Assembly (NCBI RefSeq): GCF_023516715.1
Contig: NZ_JAMGSI010000001.1
Location: forward strand, 620,001 to 684,000
Direction of reading: 5' to 3'
Source of the DNA: Akkermansia massiliensis
Lineage (GTDB): Bacteria; Verrucomicrobiota; Verrucomicrobiia; Verrucomicrobiales; Akkermansiaceae
Length of the DNA: 64,000 nt
In this document: one piece after another, positions 17,445 through 25,744 of the stretch
How the letters are laid out: each line of letters starts with the position of its first letter
Position numbering within the stretch: the first letter of the stretch is position 1
The notes under the pieces: generated by a model
Told to the model about the DNA's origin: nothing
Seen by the model: only the letters and a program-made list of their open reading frames with translations
Databases searched by the model: none
Made by a program: the position numbers and the translations under genes

Positions 17445-18383
17445 TCATGCTAGCATGGCCGCCAGCGGTTCTGCAAGCGTGGAGCCGGGCAGAAGCTTCC
17501 GCAGGTGTTCCAGCCCGGCGGGAATCTGGGCCAGATACCAGGTTTTTCCCTGGTTGTGGCCGATGTTGGCGTAGGCGCCCAGCATCTGCATGAGCCGTTG
17601 CAGGGCGCAGGCGCGGAAGATGCGGTCATCCAGGGGTTGCCCTGAAATCTTTTCCCACTCCCTGAGCAATTCCTCCGCCTGCTCCGGTTCCAGACGGGCA
17701 TAGCCGTCATAAACCAGGGAGGCTAGGTCATACTCCGGGCGTCCGCCGCGCATGCCCTGGAAATCGATCAGCCAGGTCTTACCCGCGTGGATGTGCACGT
17801 TCTGGGACTGGCTGTCCCGGTGCACGGGGCATTCCGGAAGGGAGGCCAGGAATTGCGCCAGCTCTTCCAGGGCCGGATGGTTCAGGAAGGAATCCGTTTC
17901 CAGCCCCAGGTGGGCCCCCAGCAGGTGTTCCGCAAAATAGGACTGCTCCCAGCGGTACAGGGCTTCGTCAAAGGCGGGCTGGAGGGGGAACTCCTCCGGA
18001 AACGGGCAGGAGTGAAGCAGATGGAGCTGCTCCATGGCCCGGATGTAGCGCAGGCGCAGGGAGGGCCAGGACTCTCCCCGGAAGGCCAGCAGGCTGGCGT
18101 CTCCCAGGTCTTCCACCAGCGCAGCCCCGCAGCCGGCGCCGAGCGGTTCGTAGTCGTAAATCTCCGGCACGTTCACGCCGTGGGCGTGCAGGTGCCGGTC
18201 CGCGGGGATGAAGGAATCATTATCCGCGCGGTCATTGCCCCACCGGATGCCGATGCATGTGCGGGAGCCGAGGCGGATGCGGACGATGGTGCGGCCGGAC
18301 GCGCCCAAAGCCAAGGTATGGAAATCCTCTTCCCGCGGAACGACGTGGAAACTCCGTTGAACCAGGCTGGACAATTCTTTCAT
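17445..18383 (-). CDS. Aminoglycoside phosphotransferase-family kinase (AmgK-like)
   Basis: 312 residues. APH-family catalytic loop H-R-D-S-Q-S-Q-N-V (Asp and Asn) and metal-binding W-L-I-D-F-Q-G-M-R, followed by P-E-Y-D-L-A-S-L-V-Y-D. This is the version found in AmgK-like sugar kinases, which phosphorylate N-acetylmuramate or GlcNAc at the anomeric position during cell-wall recycling. MurU, the usual partner nucleotidyltransferase, is not visible nearby, so the substrate is uncertain. It lies 90 bp after trpB and 18 bp before the CHASE2-like gene on the same strand; cell-wall recycling would suit the operon's L,D-transpeptidase. Confidence 0.72.
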   Translation of the reverse strand: MKELSSLVQRSFHVVPREEDFHTLALGASGRTIVRIRLGSRTCIGIRWGNDRADNDSFIPADRHLHAHGVNVPEIYDYEPLGAGCGAALVEDLGDASLLAFRGESWPSLRLRYIRAMEQLHLLHSCPFPEEFPLQPAFDEALYRWEQSYFAEHLLGAHLGLETDSFLNHPALEELAQFLASLPECPVHRDSQSQNVHIHAGKTWLIDFQGMRGGRPEYDLASLVYDGYARLEPEQAEELLREWEKISGQPLDDRIFRACALQRLMQMLGAYANIGHNQGKTWYLAQIPAGLEHLRKLLPGSTLAEPLAAMLA

Positions 18384-18473
18384 GGAGAGGCGTGGCGGAA
18401 GGGCCTTGCGGAAAGGGGGCGGACGGAGGGCAGGGAAATCCTCCCTCCGCCGGAAACGATGAAGGGGATGAAA

Positions 18474-19709
18474 TCAGGAGGGGAACTGGCGGTCTTCCCC
18501 GTAGCCGTAATGCTCCACGACGTAATCCACATCCTTGTCTCCGCGGCCGGAGCAGTTGACCAGGATAGCGCCTCCTCTGTTTTCCCGGGCCCACTTCATG
18601 GCGTAGGCGATGGCGTGGGAGCTTTCCAGGGCGGGAATAATTCCTTCATAGCGGGAAAGCTTGAAGAAGGCGTCTACGGCTTCCTCATCCGTGGCGGTAA
18701 CGTAATTCACGCGGCCGATGTCGTGCAGGTAGGCGTGTTCCGGACCCACGGAAGGATAATCCAGCCCGCTGGCCACGGAATGGACCGGTCCCGGATTGCC
18801 GTCCTCGTCCTGGAGCATGATGCTCTCGAACCCGTGCAGGACGCCCCTGCTCCCGTAGGAGATGGAGGCGGAATGATCCCCGAGCCTGGGCCCCTTGCCG
18901 AGCGGTTCCACGCCGTAAATATCCAGCGGGTCTCCCAGGAAGGCGGTGAACATGCCCATGGAATTGCTGCCGCCGCCCACGCAGGCGCACACCGCGTCCG
19001 GAAGAAGCCCCGTCATTTCCATGAACTGCTCCCTGGCTTCCACGCCGATGCACATCTGGAAATCGCGCACCATCTGCGGGAAGGGGTGGGGGCCTACCAC
19101 GGAACCGATGCAGTAAATGGAATCCTGATAACTGTTCAGGTAGGAATCAAAGGCGGAATCCACGGCTTCCTTCAGGCTCTGGAGGCCGTGCGTGACGGGC
19201 ACCACCTTGGCGCCCAGGATTTTCATGCGGGTGACGTTGGGGGCCTGCTTGGCAATGTCCACCGCTCCCATGTGAATCTCACACTCCAGGCCGAAGAAGG
19301 CGGCAGCCGTAGCCAGGGCCACGCCATGCTGCCCGGCGCCCGTTTCCGCAATGATGCGTTTCTTGCCCATGTATTTGGCGAGAAGGCCTTCACCCATGCA
19401 GTGGTTGAGCTTGTGGGCGCCCGTATGGTTCAGGTCTTCCCGTTTCAGGTAAATCTGGGAAGTGCCCAGGTGGCGGGAAAGGCGTTCGCAGTGGTAAACC
19501 GGGGTGGGGCGTCCCTGGAACTGCTTGCGGATGCGGCGCAGTTCATTGATGAACTGGGCGGAGTGGGCTATCGTCTGGTAGGCTTCCGTAATTTCTTCAA
19601 AGGCGGGAACAAGCTCGTCCGGCAGGTAAACGCCGCCGTATTCGCCAAAACGGCCCTGGGCGTCCGGAAAATTGCGTAAATAGGTATGGAGATCCATGGT
19701 CTGTTGCAT
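18474..19709 (-). CDS. trpB: Tryptophan synthase beta subunit
   Basis: 411 residues from the ATG complementary to 19707-19709; the next in-frame ATG (19697, M-D-L-H-T) is equally plausible. PLP-binding motif [12 protein letters not shown] with the Schiff-base Lys, then [19 protein letters not shown] and the phosphate loop V-G-G-G-S-N-S. It makes tryptophan from indole (or indoleglycerol phosphate with TrpA) and serine. No trpA or other trp gene is within the window; the downstream genes are envelope-related. The start is only a few bases after the predicted transcription start. Confidence 0.93.
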   Translation of the reverse strand: MQQTMDLHTYLRNFPDAQGRFGEYGGVYLPDELVPAFEEITEAYQTIAHSAQFINELRRIRKQFQGRPTPVYHCERLSRHLGTSQIYLKREDLNHTGAHKLNHCMGEGLLAKYMGKKRIIAETGAGQHGVALATAAAFFGLECEIHMGAVDIAKQAPNVTRMKILGAKVVPVTHGLQSLKEAVDSAFDSYLNSYQDSIYCIGSVVGPHPFPQMVRDFQMCIGVEAREQFMEMTGLLPDAVCACVGGGSNSMGMFTAFLGDPLDIYGVEPLGKGPRLGDHSASISYGSRGVLHGFESIMLQDEDGNPGPVHSVASGLDYPSVGPEHAYLHDIGRVNYVTATDEEAVDAFFKLSRYEGIIPALESSHAIAYAMKWARENRGGAILVNCSGRGDKDVDYVVEHYGYGEDRQFPS

Positions 19710-19722
19710 TCGTGACTGCCAG

Positions 19723-19751
19723 TATTTAGCACGATGCCCCAGTTCAGGCAA
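19723..19751 (-). promoter_or_regulatory. Candidate promoter of trpB and the following operon
   Basis: Minus-strand -35 TTGCCT (19746-19751) and -10 TAAATA (19723-19728), 17 bp apart. The 5' leader would be about 5-20 nt, depending on the trpB start used, so a leaderless or near-leaderless mRNA is suggested. Confidence 0.55.
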
Positions 19752-20064
19752 AAACAATCTCCGCAGGAAGCCCTTTTAAAAAAGCGGGGAAGGGAAAAAT
19801 CATCCGCAGGGGGGAGCGGAACGGACCAGTCCGGAAGGCCGGAAATCGGGATGGGACCGGACAGGGATGCCGGGGATGGCCGGTTCATGGGGAATCTCCG
19901 TTTTGAGGCCGTGAAGAACGCGGCCTGCTCCTGCTGCAAGGGAAGGAAGCTCCTCCCTGTTCACCATGCTCCTGAATAAATAGTAAAAAAAGGGCAGGCG
20001 TTGCCGGAGATCCGGCTTCCGGACTTTTTTACCCGGAAAGGAACGGAGGGAAGAAGGCCGGAAA
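19752..20064. other. Intergenic stretch between trpB promoter and MarR gene
   Basis: About 310 bp with no convincing gene. A 55-codon minus-strand frame is present but has no recognisable content. No attenuator-like tandem Trp codons were seen, so there is no sign of classical trp attenuation. Confidence 0.5.
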
Positions 20065-20499
20065 TCAGGCCAGGCGGCGCTTCCTGATGGATTTTCCGGT
20101 ATCGGCAAGCGTCTGCCGTGCGTCGGGGTCCGCTCCGGCCATCAGGGCGGCCAGGTCCCGGACGATATTCTGGCGCATGCGGTCCACCAGGTCGCGCCCT
20201 TCCTGGGTGATGGCGACCATGATTTTGCGGCGGTCCTTGGCCGCGCTCATGCGTTTCAGATAGCCCATCTCCTGAAGTTTGTCCACCATGCCGGTGGCCG
20301 CCGCCGTGGAATGCCCCATCTTCAGGGCAATGCTGGACATGCTCAGGAAGTCCTCGCTGGCCAGGTAGGTCAGCAGGAAAAACTGGGGATAGGAAACCTT
20401 GCCCTCATTCAATTCTGAAGAAAGATTCAGAATGCAGGAACGTTGCGTGAACAGGATGAAATCCGCCAGCTTGTTTGCTTCTTCGGAAATGGAGCTCAT
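20065..20499 (-). CDS. MarR-family transcriptional regulator
   Basis: 144 residues from the ATG complementary to 20497-20499; the ORF extends upstream but the extra residues are not family-like. Winged-helix layout: helices, then S-S-I-A-L-K-M-G-H-S-T-A-A-A-T-G-M-V-D-K-L (recognition helix region, in pieces), then the wing with A-A-K-D-R-R-K-I-M-V-A-I-T, the standard MarR D-R-R motif. A dimeric DNA-binding repressor or activator. It is preceded by a long AT-rich region likely to hold its promoter and perhaps its own operator; target genes are unknown. Confidence 0.88.
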   Translation of the reverse strand: MSSISEEANKLADFILFTQRSCILNLSSELNEGKVSYPQFFLLTYLASEDFLSMSSIALKMGHSTAAATGMVDKLQEMGYLKRMSAAKDRRKIMVAITQEGRDLVDRMRQNIVRDLAALMAGADPDARQTLADTGKSIRKRRLA

Positions 20500-20599
20500 G
20501 GTCGTGGTGAATGTCTGGGGTAGGTTTGGTAACGGTGCCGTCCGGAGGCTTGGCGGCGGTTCAGCCAACCTACCGCCGCCGCCTTCCGCGAGCAAGTCA

Positions 20600-21169
20600 A
20601 AAATATAAATTTTTATTAAAATTTTACATTTGCAGATAATAAGCCTTTTGATGGTATTCCGGATACAATATGTTGAATGTTAATAGAATGATTGTATTTT
20701 GAGGATAGAATGTGAATAACATGTTAAAAATAGTCGTAAGCTGTTGATGAATGAAAGTTTTTTCCGGAACTGCCGGGAAACCGGCATAAATCTGGCATAA
20801 AAGGGCGCGTCAGCATGACAAGCCCGGACAGGAAAGAGGCCTCATGCAAGGGCTCTCCATGGGAAAGGGAGGCCTGTTTCAGAAAAGTTTTATACGGGTG
20901 CGCGCCAGGAAAAACAGGATGCTGCCGCCTTTGGAGGCAGGTCCCGTCATCAGTTCTGGACTGCCGGAGAAGAGAAAAAAGCCGGTTCTACCCCCGGAAA
21001 TTCTTATGGATGCCTGGCGGGCATCGGCAGGCATGGCTCATTGTTGAGTCCGGGCTGCTTTATTTGCTGGACAGGAATGAAGGCAGGGAAACCCCCTTTA
21101 AACGGGCCTGGAAGGGTGCAGAAAGGGAAAGACGGCGGGTTGCCTGCCATGCCGATGAACAAGCGTGTT
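20600..21169. other. Long intergenic region, AT-rich at its left end
   Basis: 570 bp without a gene I can support. Bases 20600-20780 are much more AT-rich than the rest and contain several TTGAAT/TATAAT-like words, which suits promoter function for the MarR gene. The right part is GC-rich and shows only overlapping short frames with no family resemblance. Confidence 0.5.
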
Positions 21170-21673
21170 CTAGATACGTCTGGCGGCGAATGCTTCCCCC
21201 TGGAGGAACCAGTGCATCCCGTCCTCCGTGGCCATGTTTCTCCAATGGAACGTATTTTCCGTAAGTTCGGAAAAAATCCATTTCATCTTTTGCCCGGTAA
21301 TTTCCGTCAGGACAATCCGGCTGCCTTCCTTTCTCGCTTCCAGCCGCGTGGCTTCTCCGGCCACACCGTAAAAAATGTCCCATGTCCGTTGCTGGGGATT
21401 GTAAATTCTGATCGTCGTGCCGTAGGCGGCGTCCGGCCAGGTTTTGATATTCCGGGCCTCCCGGGAAGGGCAGATGAACACATCCTGGACGGCCATGCCT
21501 TCCAGGACCCATGAAAAAATCCATTCCCCTTTCACGTGGCGTTCATGCTCCGTGCCGTGCCCGTCAACCCATTCAATATCCCAGGTTCCGACGAGGGGGC
21601 CGAACCAGTTGTCCTTCTCCGGAATGAGGCTGTTTTTCCCCGGGCTCACCAAGGCTGTTTCAAAATCATTCAT
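21170..21673 (-). CDS. Lipocalin-like hypothetical protein
   Basis: 167 residues from the ATG complementary to 21671-21673 (a start 15 bp upstream is possible). The pattern F-G-P-L-V-G-T-W-D-I-E-W near the N-terminus, alternating strand-forming segments and W-I-F-S-E-L-T-E-N-T-F-H-W-R near the C-terminus are those of small lipocalin/DUF1579-like beta-barrel proteins that bind lipophilic ligands. No signal peptide, so cytoplasmic. It lies 27 bp after the GNAT gene on the same strand and is probably co-transcribed. Function unknown. Confidence 0.62.
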   Translation of the reverse strand: MNDFETALVSPGKNSLIPEKDNWFGPLVGTWDIEWVDGHGTEHERHVKGEWIFSWVLEGMAVQDVFICPSREARNIKTWPDAAYGTTIRIYNPQQRTWDIFYGVAGEATRLEARKEGSRIVLTEITGQKMKWIFSELTENTFHWRNMATEDGMHWFLQGEAFAARRI

Positions 21674-21700
21674 CTTTAATAATTCCATTTAAAAAGTCGG

Positions 21701-22168
21701 TTACACGTCCAGGCGCATTGTCCGGGATGCTGTTGTAAAATGTTCACGCTCGTAAAATCTTCTGCCGCTGCCGTTATTCTCCCATACCATGAGTTCCAGG
21801 TATTCCTGGTTTCGTGATTTTGTCCAGCGTTTGACTTTATCCAAAAGCAGGCGTCCTGTTCCATTCCTCCTGCATCCCCGCATGACGAAAAAGTCTATGA
21901 TGCAGGCATATTTATGAGGAACTACGGAAGGATAGGGAGGTGGCGCGTTTTCTTCAACATGCACGAATCCGATAACGGCATCGTCTCTTTCCGCGATCAT
22001 GATATCGCCGCTGCCGCTTTCAATCACAGGATTCGGGCAATCTCCCGTTTCAGTTGCCGCAACGCAATTTTCCGGTAGCTGGGCAGCATTACAGGCAAAA
22101 AAATCATCGTATAGAGCGCTTGTTTTTTGGACATCCTCCCTTGCAGCCGACCTTATCTTGATGTTCAT
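21701..22168 (-). CDS. GNAT-family N-acetyltransferase
   Basis: 155 residues. N-terminal I-K-I-R-S-A-A-R-E-D-V is the usual GNAT beta1-alpha1 start. The acetyl-CoA pyrophosphate loop is C-R-R-N-G-T-G-R-L-L-L (R/Q-x-x-G-x-G type), preceded by the I-D-F-F-V strand. The C-terminal E-L-M-V-W-E-N-N...F-Y-E-R-E-H-F is the typical end. It transfers an acetyl group from acetyl-CoA to an amine; the substrate cannot be predicted. Probably in an operon with the lipocalin-like gene. Confidence 0.9.
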   Translation of the reverse strand: MNIKIRSAAREDVQKTSALYDDFFACNAAQLPENCVAATETGDCPNPVIESGSGDIMIAERDDAVIGFVHVEENAPPPYPSVVPHKYACIIDFFVMRGCRRNGTGRLLLDKVKRWTKSRNQEYLELMVWENNGSGRRFYEREHFTTASRTMRLDV

Positions 22169-22267
22169 GCGCTCCTGATAGCCGAACTGTTCTGCCGGCC
22201 ATTCTCCGGAAAAGTGTTTTCATGGGGAAAACGTGCCGGAGAATGGCCGGAAAAGTTCCTGAATAAG

Positions 22268-22777
22268 TTAATTGGCGGGGGGAGGGGTAAAGGTGCGGGC
22301 CGCCAGCTCCTTGTCCATGAGCAGCATTCCCTGGCCTTCTCCCTTGATCATGCGCAGTTTGCTGATGATGTCCTTGACGGTTTCTTCCTCTTCCACCTGT
22401 TCACTGACAAACCAGTGCAGGAAAATATCCGTAGCGAAGTCCTTTTCCTCCTTGGAGAGGCGGACCAGGTCATTGATGCGGCGCGTGACCTCCTGTTCGT
22501 GGGACAGCGTTTCTTCAAACATTTCCAGAATGTTGGACCAGCTCGCGGCCGGGGCATCGATGGACAACATGGTAAACTGGCCTCCGCGCGCCAGAAGGAA
22601 ATCGTAAAATTTCAAGGCATGGGCGGTTTCTTCCTGGTACTGGACGCGCATCCAGTGGGCGAACCCCGTCAGGCCGGCGTCCTGCAGGTAGGCGGACATG
22701 GCCAGGTAAAGGTTGGCTGAATACATTTCCCATTTGATTTGCTCATTAAGAGCGGTTGCCATTGTTGTACTGATCAT
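22268..22777 (-). CDS. Ferritin (non-heme, FtnA-type)
   Basis: 169 residues, the normal length. Four-helix ferritin with ferroxidase ligands in N-E-Q-I-K-W-E-M-Y (E), Y-Q-E-E-T-A-H-A (E and H) and the third-helix E-Q-E-V plus E-Q-V-E-E-E of the later helix. It forms a 24-mer shell that oxidises Fe(II) and stores iron, which also protects from Fenton chemistry in an organism that meets oxygen. No heme-binding Met signature of bacterioferritin was noticed. Confidence 0.93.
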   Translation of the reverse strand: MISTTMATALNEQIKWEMYSANLYLAMSAYLQDAGLTGFAHWMRVQYQEETAHALKFYDFLLARGGQFTMLSIDAPAASWSNILEMFEETLSHEQEVTRRINDLVRLSKEEKDFATDIFLHWFVSEQVEEEETVKDIISKLRMIKGEGQGMLLMDKELAARTFTPPPAN

Positions 22778-22810
22778 ATGTAAAATCCTGTTGATTTCCT
22801 TTTCTTCTAC

Positions 22811-22848
22811 AAAACAAAGTCCGCAGAATCAAGATAATCCTGCGGACT
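22811..22848 (-). terminator. Terminator of the Arg/Gly-rich protein gene
   Basis: A perfect 9-bp stem (22818-22826 with 22840-22848), 13-base loop. On the minus strand it is followed by a T-rich tract (22811-22817). It lies 28 bp beyond the stop codon of the minus-strand gene at 22876. Confidence 0.82.
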
Positions 22849-22875
22849 GTATGACGGGGGAATTCGGGAAAGGCG

Positions 22876-24540
22876 TCAGGCTTTTGCGGCAACCGTCTCT
22901 GGAACATTTTCCGCAGGAAGCTCTTCCTCCACGGGAGGGGCGGCTGCTTCCGCAGGCTCGGCTGCCGTGTCAGTTTCTTCAGCGGGTTCCTCCCGGGCTG
23001 CCGGGGCTTCGGAAGAAGGGGTGTCCTCCTTCTGCTCCTGGGGCGCGGCGGCTTCCGCCACCGGCATGTCCGGATCCTTCTCTTCCGGTTTCTGCTTCTC
23101 CTTGGGAGCCTTTTTGGGAGAGGGGGCCTGGGCCGGAACGGCCTTCGGACGGCTGACGGTGTTGTTGGAGAAAACCAGAATGTAGCCCTGTTCGGACAGC
23201 CAGAACAGGTCGCGGACCAGATTCTGCTGTTTTTCCGTAGCCTGGGCCACTTCCTCTTCCGTGGCCTTTTCCGGGTCCGGCACGGGGGCCAGCTCCCTGA
23301 GCATGGCGTCCACGCCCTTGCCCGGATTGTTGGCCGCCCAGGTGGCGATGGACATCAGGGAATCCGAAAGAACGGTGCCTTCTTCCATGGCCTTGGGGCG
23401 TGCCGGGCCGGTGTAATGGTTGCCCTTCCACTTGAAAATGGGCATGTGGTGGCGCGCCAGCCCGTGGCAGAGGTTCGGAATCAGCATGCTGGGATGGCGG
23501 CGCGTGGTGCCGGACAACTGGATCAGGTGCGCCCACAGGCCGGGGGAAAGATGGTTTTTCTTCACGGCTCCGTTGACGAACACCTTGTCCGTGACGTCAT
23601 AGCACTCTTCAAAGTGGTTGGACTCGAAATCCTGTTCCACGGCGGCGGGGGATTCCAGAAGAACCTCGGAGGCGCCTTCGCGGACGGGCTTCCAGGCGGT
23701 GCGCTTGGAAACGGCTTCCTGCCATGCCTGCACGGCTTCCTCGCTCTTGTCCGTCACGATCTTGGAACGGAATGCCTCAAAGGGCATGCTGGCAAACTTG
23801 GTGCGGTGCAGGTTCATCAGGGCGGACTGGTAGCCGTGCCAGTTGACGGGGCCCACCAGTTCATTGTTCAGGGAACACTTGGCAATCGCCTTGAAATCGC
23901 CCTTGGGCGCTTCCACTTCCTGTTCCACGGACTCGTAATACTTGGGCATCCAGGAAGACTGCCAGAGATGCTTGACGGCCTCCTGGCGGGAAATGAAGCA
24001 GGCTCCGTCGCCGTGCTTGCAGTGGTAAAGGTCCGGGCCGTTCTCCTGCTTCATGAACACCAGGTCATAACGGTCGTAGGAACCCATGACCACCTTGGCA
24101 AGGTCCAGCAGGGAAATAGTGCGGCGGTGCTTCTGCACCTCCTGGTGCAGGGCGGCCAGGCCGGAATCCACGGGGCGCAGCTCCACGCGCAGGCCTTCGG
24201 CCGGTTCCGCCATGGGCGGGCGGGGCGCCTGTTCGCGGCGGTCTCCGTCGCGGCGCGGGCGGAAGGAACCGCGGGTGCGGTCTTCCCGGTTGAATCTTCT
24301 TTCACCATTCTGACCGTCAAAACGGCGTTCCCCCCGGGGCTGGCGTCCTTCGCGGCTGTCGCGCCGCGGACGGCGGTCGCCTCCCTGCCTGTCGCCGGAC
24401 CTGCGTTCCGGATAGGACGCGGAACGTTCCTGACGGGCTCCCGGTCTCGCCCAGGCCGGACCGAATTGGAAGTCGGCCAAGCCGGAAAGGTCCGGAATTT
24501 GCTGCTTGGGGTCTGTGGAAGGAGTTTCTTCGGTCATCAT
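22876..24540 (-). CDS. Conserved hypothetical protein with Arg/Gly-rich N-terminus and acidic Ala/Glu/Pro tail
   Basis: 554 residues in three parts. Residues about 33-105 are a disordered tract rich in R, G, D and E with repeated R-R-D/R-G-E-R-R elements, like RNA-binding RGG/arginine-rich regions. Residues about 110-440 look folded, without a family I recognise (conserved-looking W-M-P-K-Y-Y, P-V-N-W-H-G-Y-Q, H-H-M-P-I-F-K-W-K-G-N-H-Y). The tail (about 450-554) is low-complexity Ala/Glu/Pro. No signal peptide. The composition suggests a nucleic-acid- or ribosome-associated cytoplasmic protein. It is monocistronic with its own terminator. Confidence 0.7.
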   Translation of the reverse strand: MMTEETPSTDPKQQIPDLSGLADFQFGPAWARPGARQERSASYPERRSGDRQGGDRRPRRDSREGRQPRGERRFDGQNGERRFNREDRTRGSFRPRRDGDRREQAPRPPMAEPAEGLRVELRPVDSGLAALHQEVQKHRRTISLLDLAKVVMGSYDRYDLVFMKQENGPDLYHCKHGDGACFISRQEAVKHLWQSSWMPKYYESVEQEVEAPKGDFKAIAKCSLNNELVGPVNWHGYQSALMNLHRTKFASMPFEAFRSKIVTDKSEEAVQAWQEAVSKRTAWKPVREGASEVLLESPAAVEQDFESNHFEECYDVTDKVFVNGAVKKNHLSPGLWAHLIQLSGTTRRHPSMLIPNLCHGLARHHMPIFKWKGNHYTGPARPKAMEEGTVLSDSLMSIATWAANNPGKGVDAMLRELAPVPDPEKATEEEVAQATEKQQNLVRDLFWLSEQGYILVFSNNTVSRPKAVPAQAPSPKKAPKEKQKPEEKDPDMPVAEAAAPQEQKEDTPSSEAPAAREEPAEETDTAAEPAEAAAPPVEEELPAENVPETVAAKA

Positions 24541-24694
24541 GTACGGGTTGTTTCAATAGCAACTAAATGAGGTAGATGGCAATCATTTTACGTGCAAACA
24601 GGCCGAAAATTGTTCAAAATGTCATGAAATGCATCTGGAAACGCAAATATTTCCGGTGCATTCTTCCAATCCAACCTTTGTCAAATTCTCTATT

Positions 24695-25156
24695 ATGGAT
24701 AAAATACGTCAACGCCTTTCCGATCTTGGTTACGCCATTTACGATGCGCCCGCGCCCGTGGGTTCCTACGTGCAATGCGTGCGTACGGGCAACCTGCTTC
24801 ACCTCTCCGGCGGCATCTCCGTGAACGGGGAGGACAAATACTTCGGCAAGGTAGGGCAGGACTTGACGGTGGAAGAAGGGCAGGCCGCCGCGCGAGCCGC
24901 CGTTCTGAACCGCCTGGCCGTCATCGTGCAGGCCGTGGGCTCCCTGGAAAAGGTTTCCCGCATTGTGGCCGTGAACGGATTTGTGAATGCCGGCCCGGAT
25001 TTCTACGACCATCCCAAGGTGCTGAACGGCGCGTCCGACCTGCTGGTGGAAGCCTTTGGCGAAATCGGCCGCCACAGCCGCACGGCCGTGGGCGTGTCCG
25101 CCCTGCCGCTCAACGTGGCGGTGGAAATAAGCATGGTTGTGGAAGTCTGCGGCTAG
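24695..25156 (+). CDS. RidA/YjgF/Rid-family protein
   Basis: 153 residues from the ATG at 24695; the in-frame ATG at 24629 adds 22 unlikely residues. The fold is typical of the YjgF/YER057c/UK114 family in its longer form (about 150 residues), with G-N-L-L-H-L-S-G-G near the N-terminus and V-A-V-N-G-F-V-N-A-G-P-D-F in the middle. The C-terminal substrate-site Arg seems to be in R-T-A-V-G-V-S-A-L-P-L-N. RidA proteins hydrolyse reactive enamine/imine intermediates of PLP enzymes; several Rid subgroups do other things. Cytoplasmic. Confidence 0.9.
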   Translation: MDKIRQRLSDLGYAIYDAPAPVGSYVQCVRTGNLLHLSGGISVNGEDKYFGKVGQDLTVEEGQAAARAAVLNRLAVIVQAVGSLEKVSRIVAVNGFVNAGPDFYDHPKVLNGASDLLVEAFGEIGRHSRTAVGVSALPLNVAVEISMVVEVCG

Positions 25157-25227
25157 GGATTTAAAAACCGGAAGGGGATTCGTGCTTGAATCCCCGCGGC
25201 ATTCCTGTAGAGTGCCGTCCGGTCAAT

Positions 25228-25310
25228 GCCCTCGTGGCGGAATGGTAGACGCTGCAGACTTAAAATCTGTTGTCCGCAAGGACGTACCGGTTCGAGTCCG
25301 GTCGGGGGTA
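25228..25310 (+). tRNA. tRNA-Leu (UAA)
   Basis: 83 nt with a complete cloverleaf. The acceptor stem is 25228-25234 with 25303-25309 (two G-U pairs), discriminator A at 25310. The anticodon stem is 25254-25258 with 25266-25270, and the anticodon TAA at 25261-25263 sits in loop CTTAAAA. There is a long class II variable arm and a GTTCGAGTC T-loop. CCA is not encoded. Confidence 0.95.
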
Positions 25311-25342
25311 CTTCGCTGAATAACAATAAATTATGTAGATAA

Positions 25343-25368
25343 AAGGCTCGCTTCTGGCGGGCCTTTTC
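25343..25368 (+). terminator. Terminator after tRNA-Leu
   Basis: A 9-bp stem with one G-U pair (25343-25351 with 25357-25365), five-base loop, then T residues, about 33 bp after the tRNA. Confidence 0.8.
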
Positions 25369-25372
25369 CGTC

Positions 25373-25744
25373 TTCAAGCATACGGAAATTACCGCTTTTA
25401 CTTGTATCTCCGGTCAACAATAGTTACCTGAAGAATGTGTTGAAAGGAGCCTCCCCCAGTACTGCCGGGTGGGGTATTCTCCCTGTTTTGCGATGAAATC
25501 ATCTGGTTTTCCGTAAAAGGCCCCGGGGCATTTATGTTCAAGCGTCCCTTGCAGGATTGTGTAGTGACGCTGTCCGGGGTCCCGGACAGCCGGGCACATG
25601 GAATTTTGGGTAGGAGCCATTTTTTGTTAGAGGTCCGGTGTTGGCCCATTCCTTCTCTTATTGACCAAAAGGTTTTTCCATTTTATATTGGAACCCATTC
25701 CGGGGGTCTCCCTGCCGGGTTTCCGGTACCCATCCCCACACCCT
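25373..25744. other. Intergenic region before the ankyrin gene
   Basis: About 370 bp. Only overlapping short frames on both strands, none with recognisable content. The last 80 bp should contain the promoter of the ankyrin-repeat gene (TTATAT word at 25682). Confidence 0.45.

Noticed and set aside
19752-20064. Possible trp attenuator or T-box upstream of trpB
   Set aside because: No tandem Trp codons in a short leader frame and no conserved T-box sequence; the predicted promoter lies too close to the gene for a leader.
23416-24570. 384-residue plus-strand frame opposite the Arg/Gly-rich gene
   Set aside because: The opposite gene has a terminator and a coherent layout; this frame does not.
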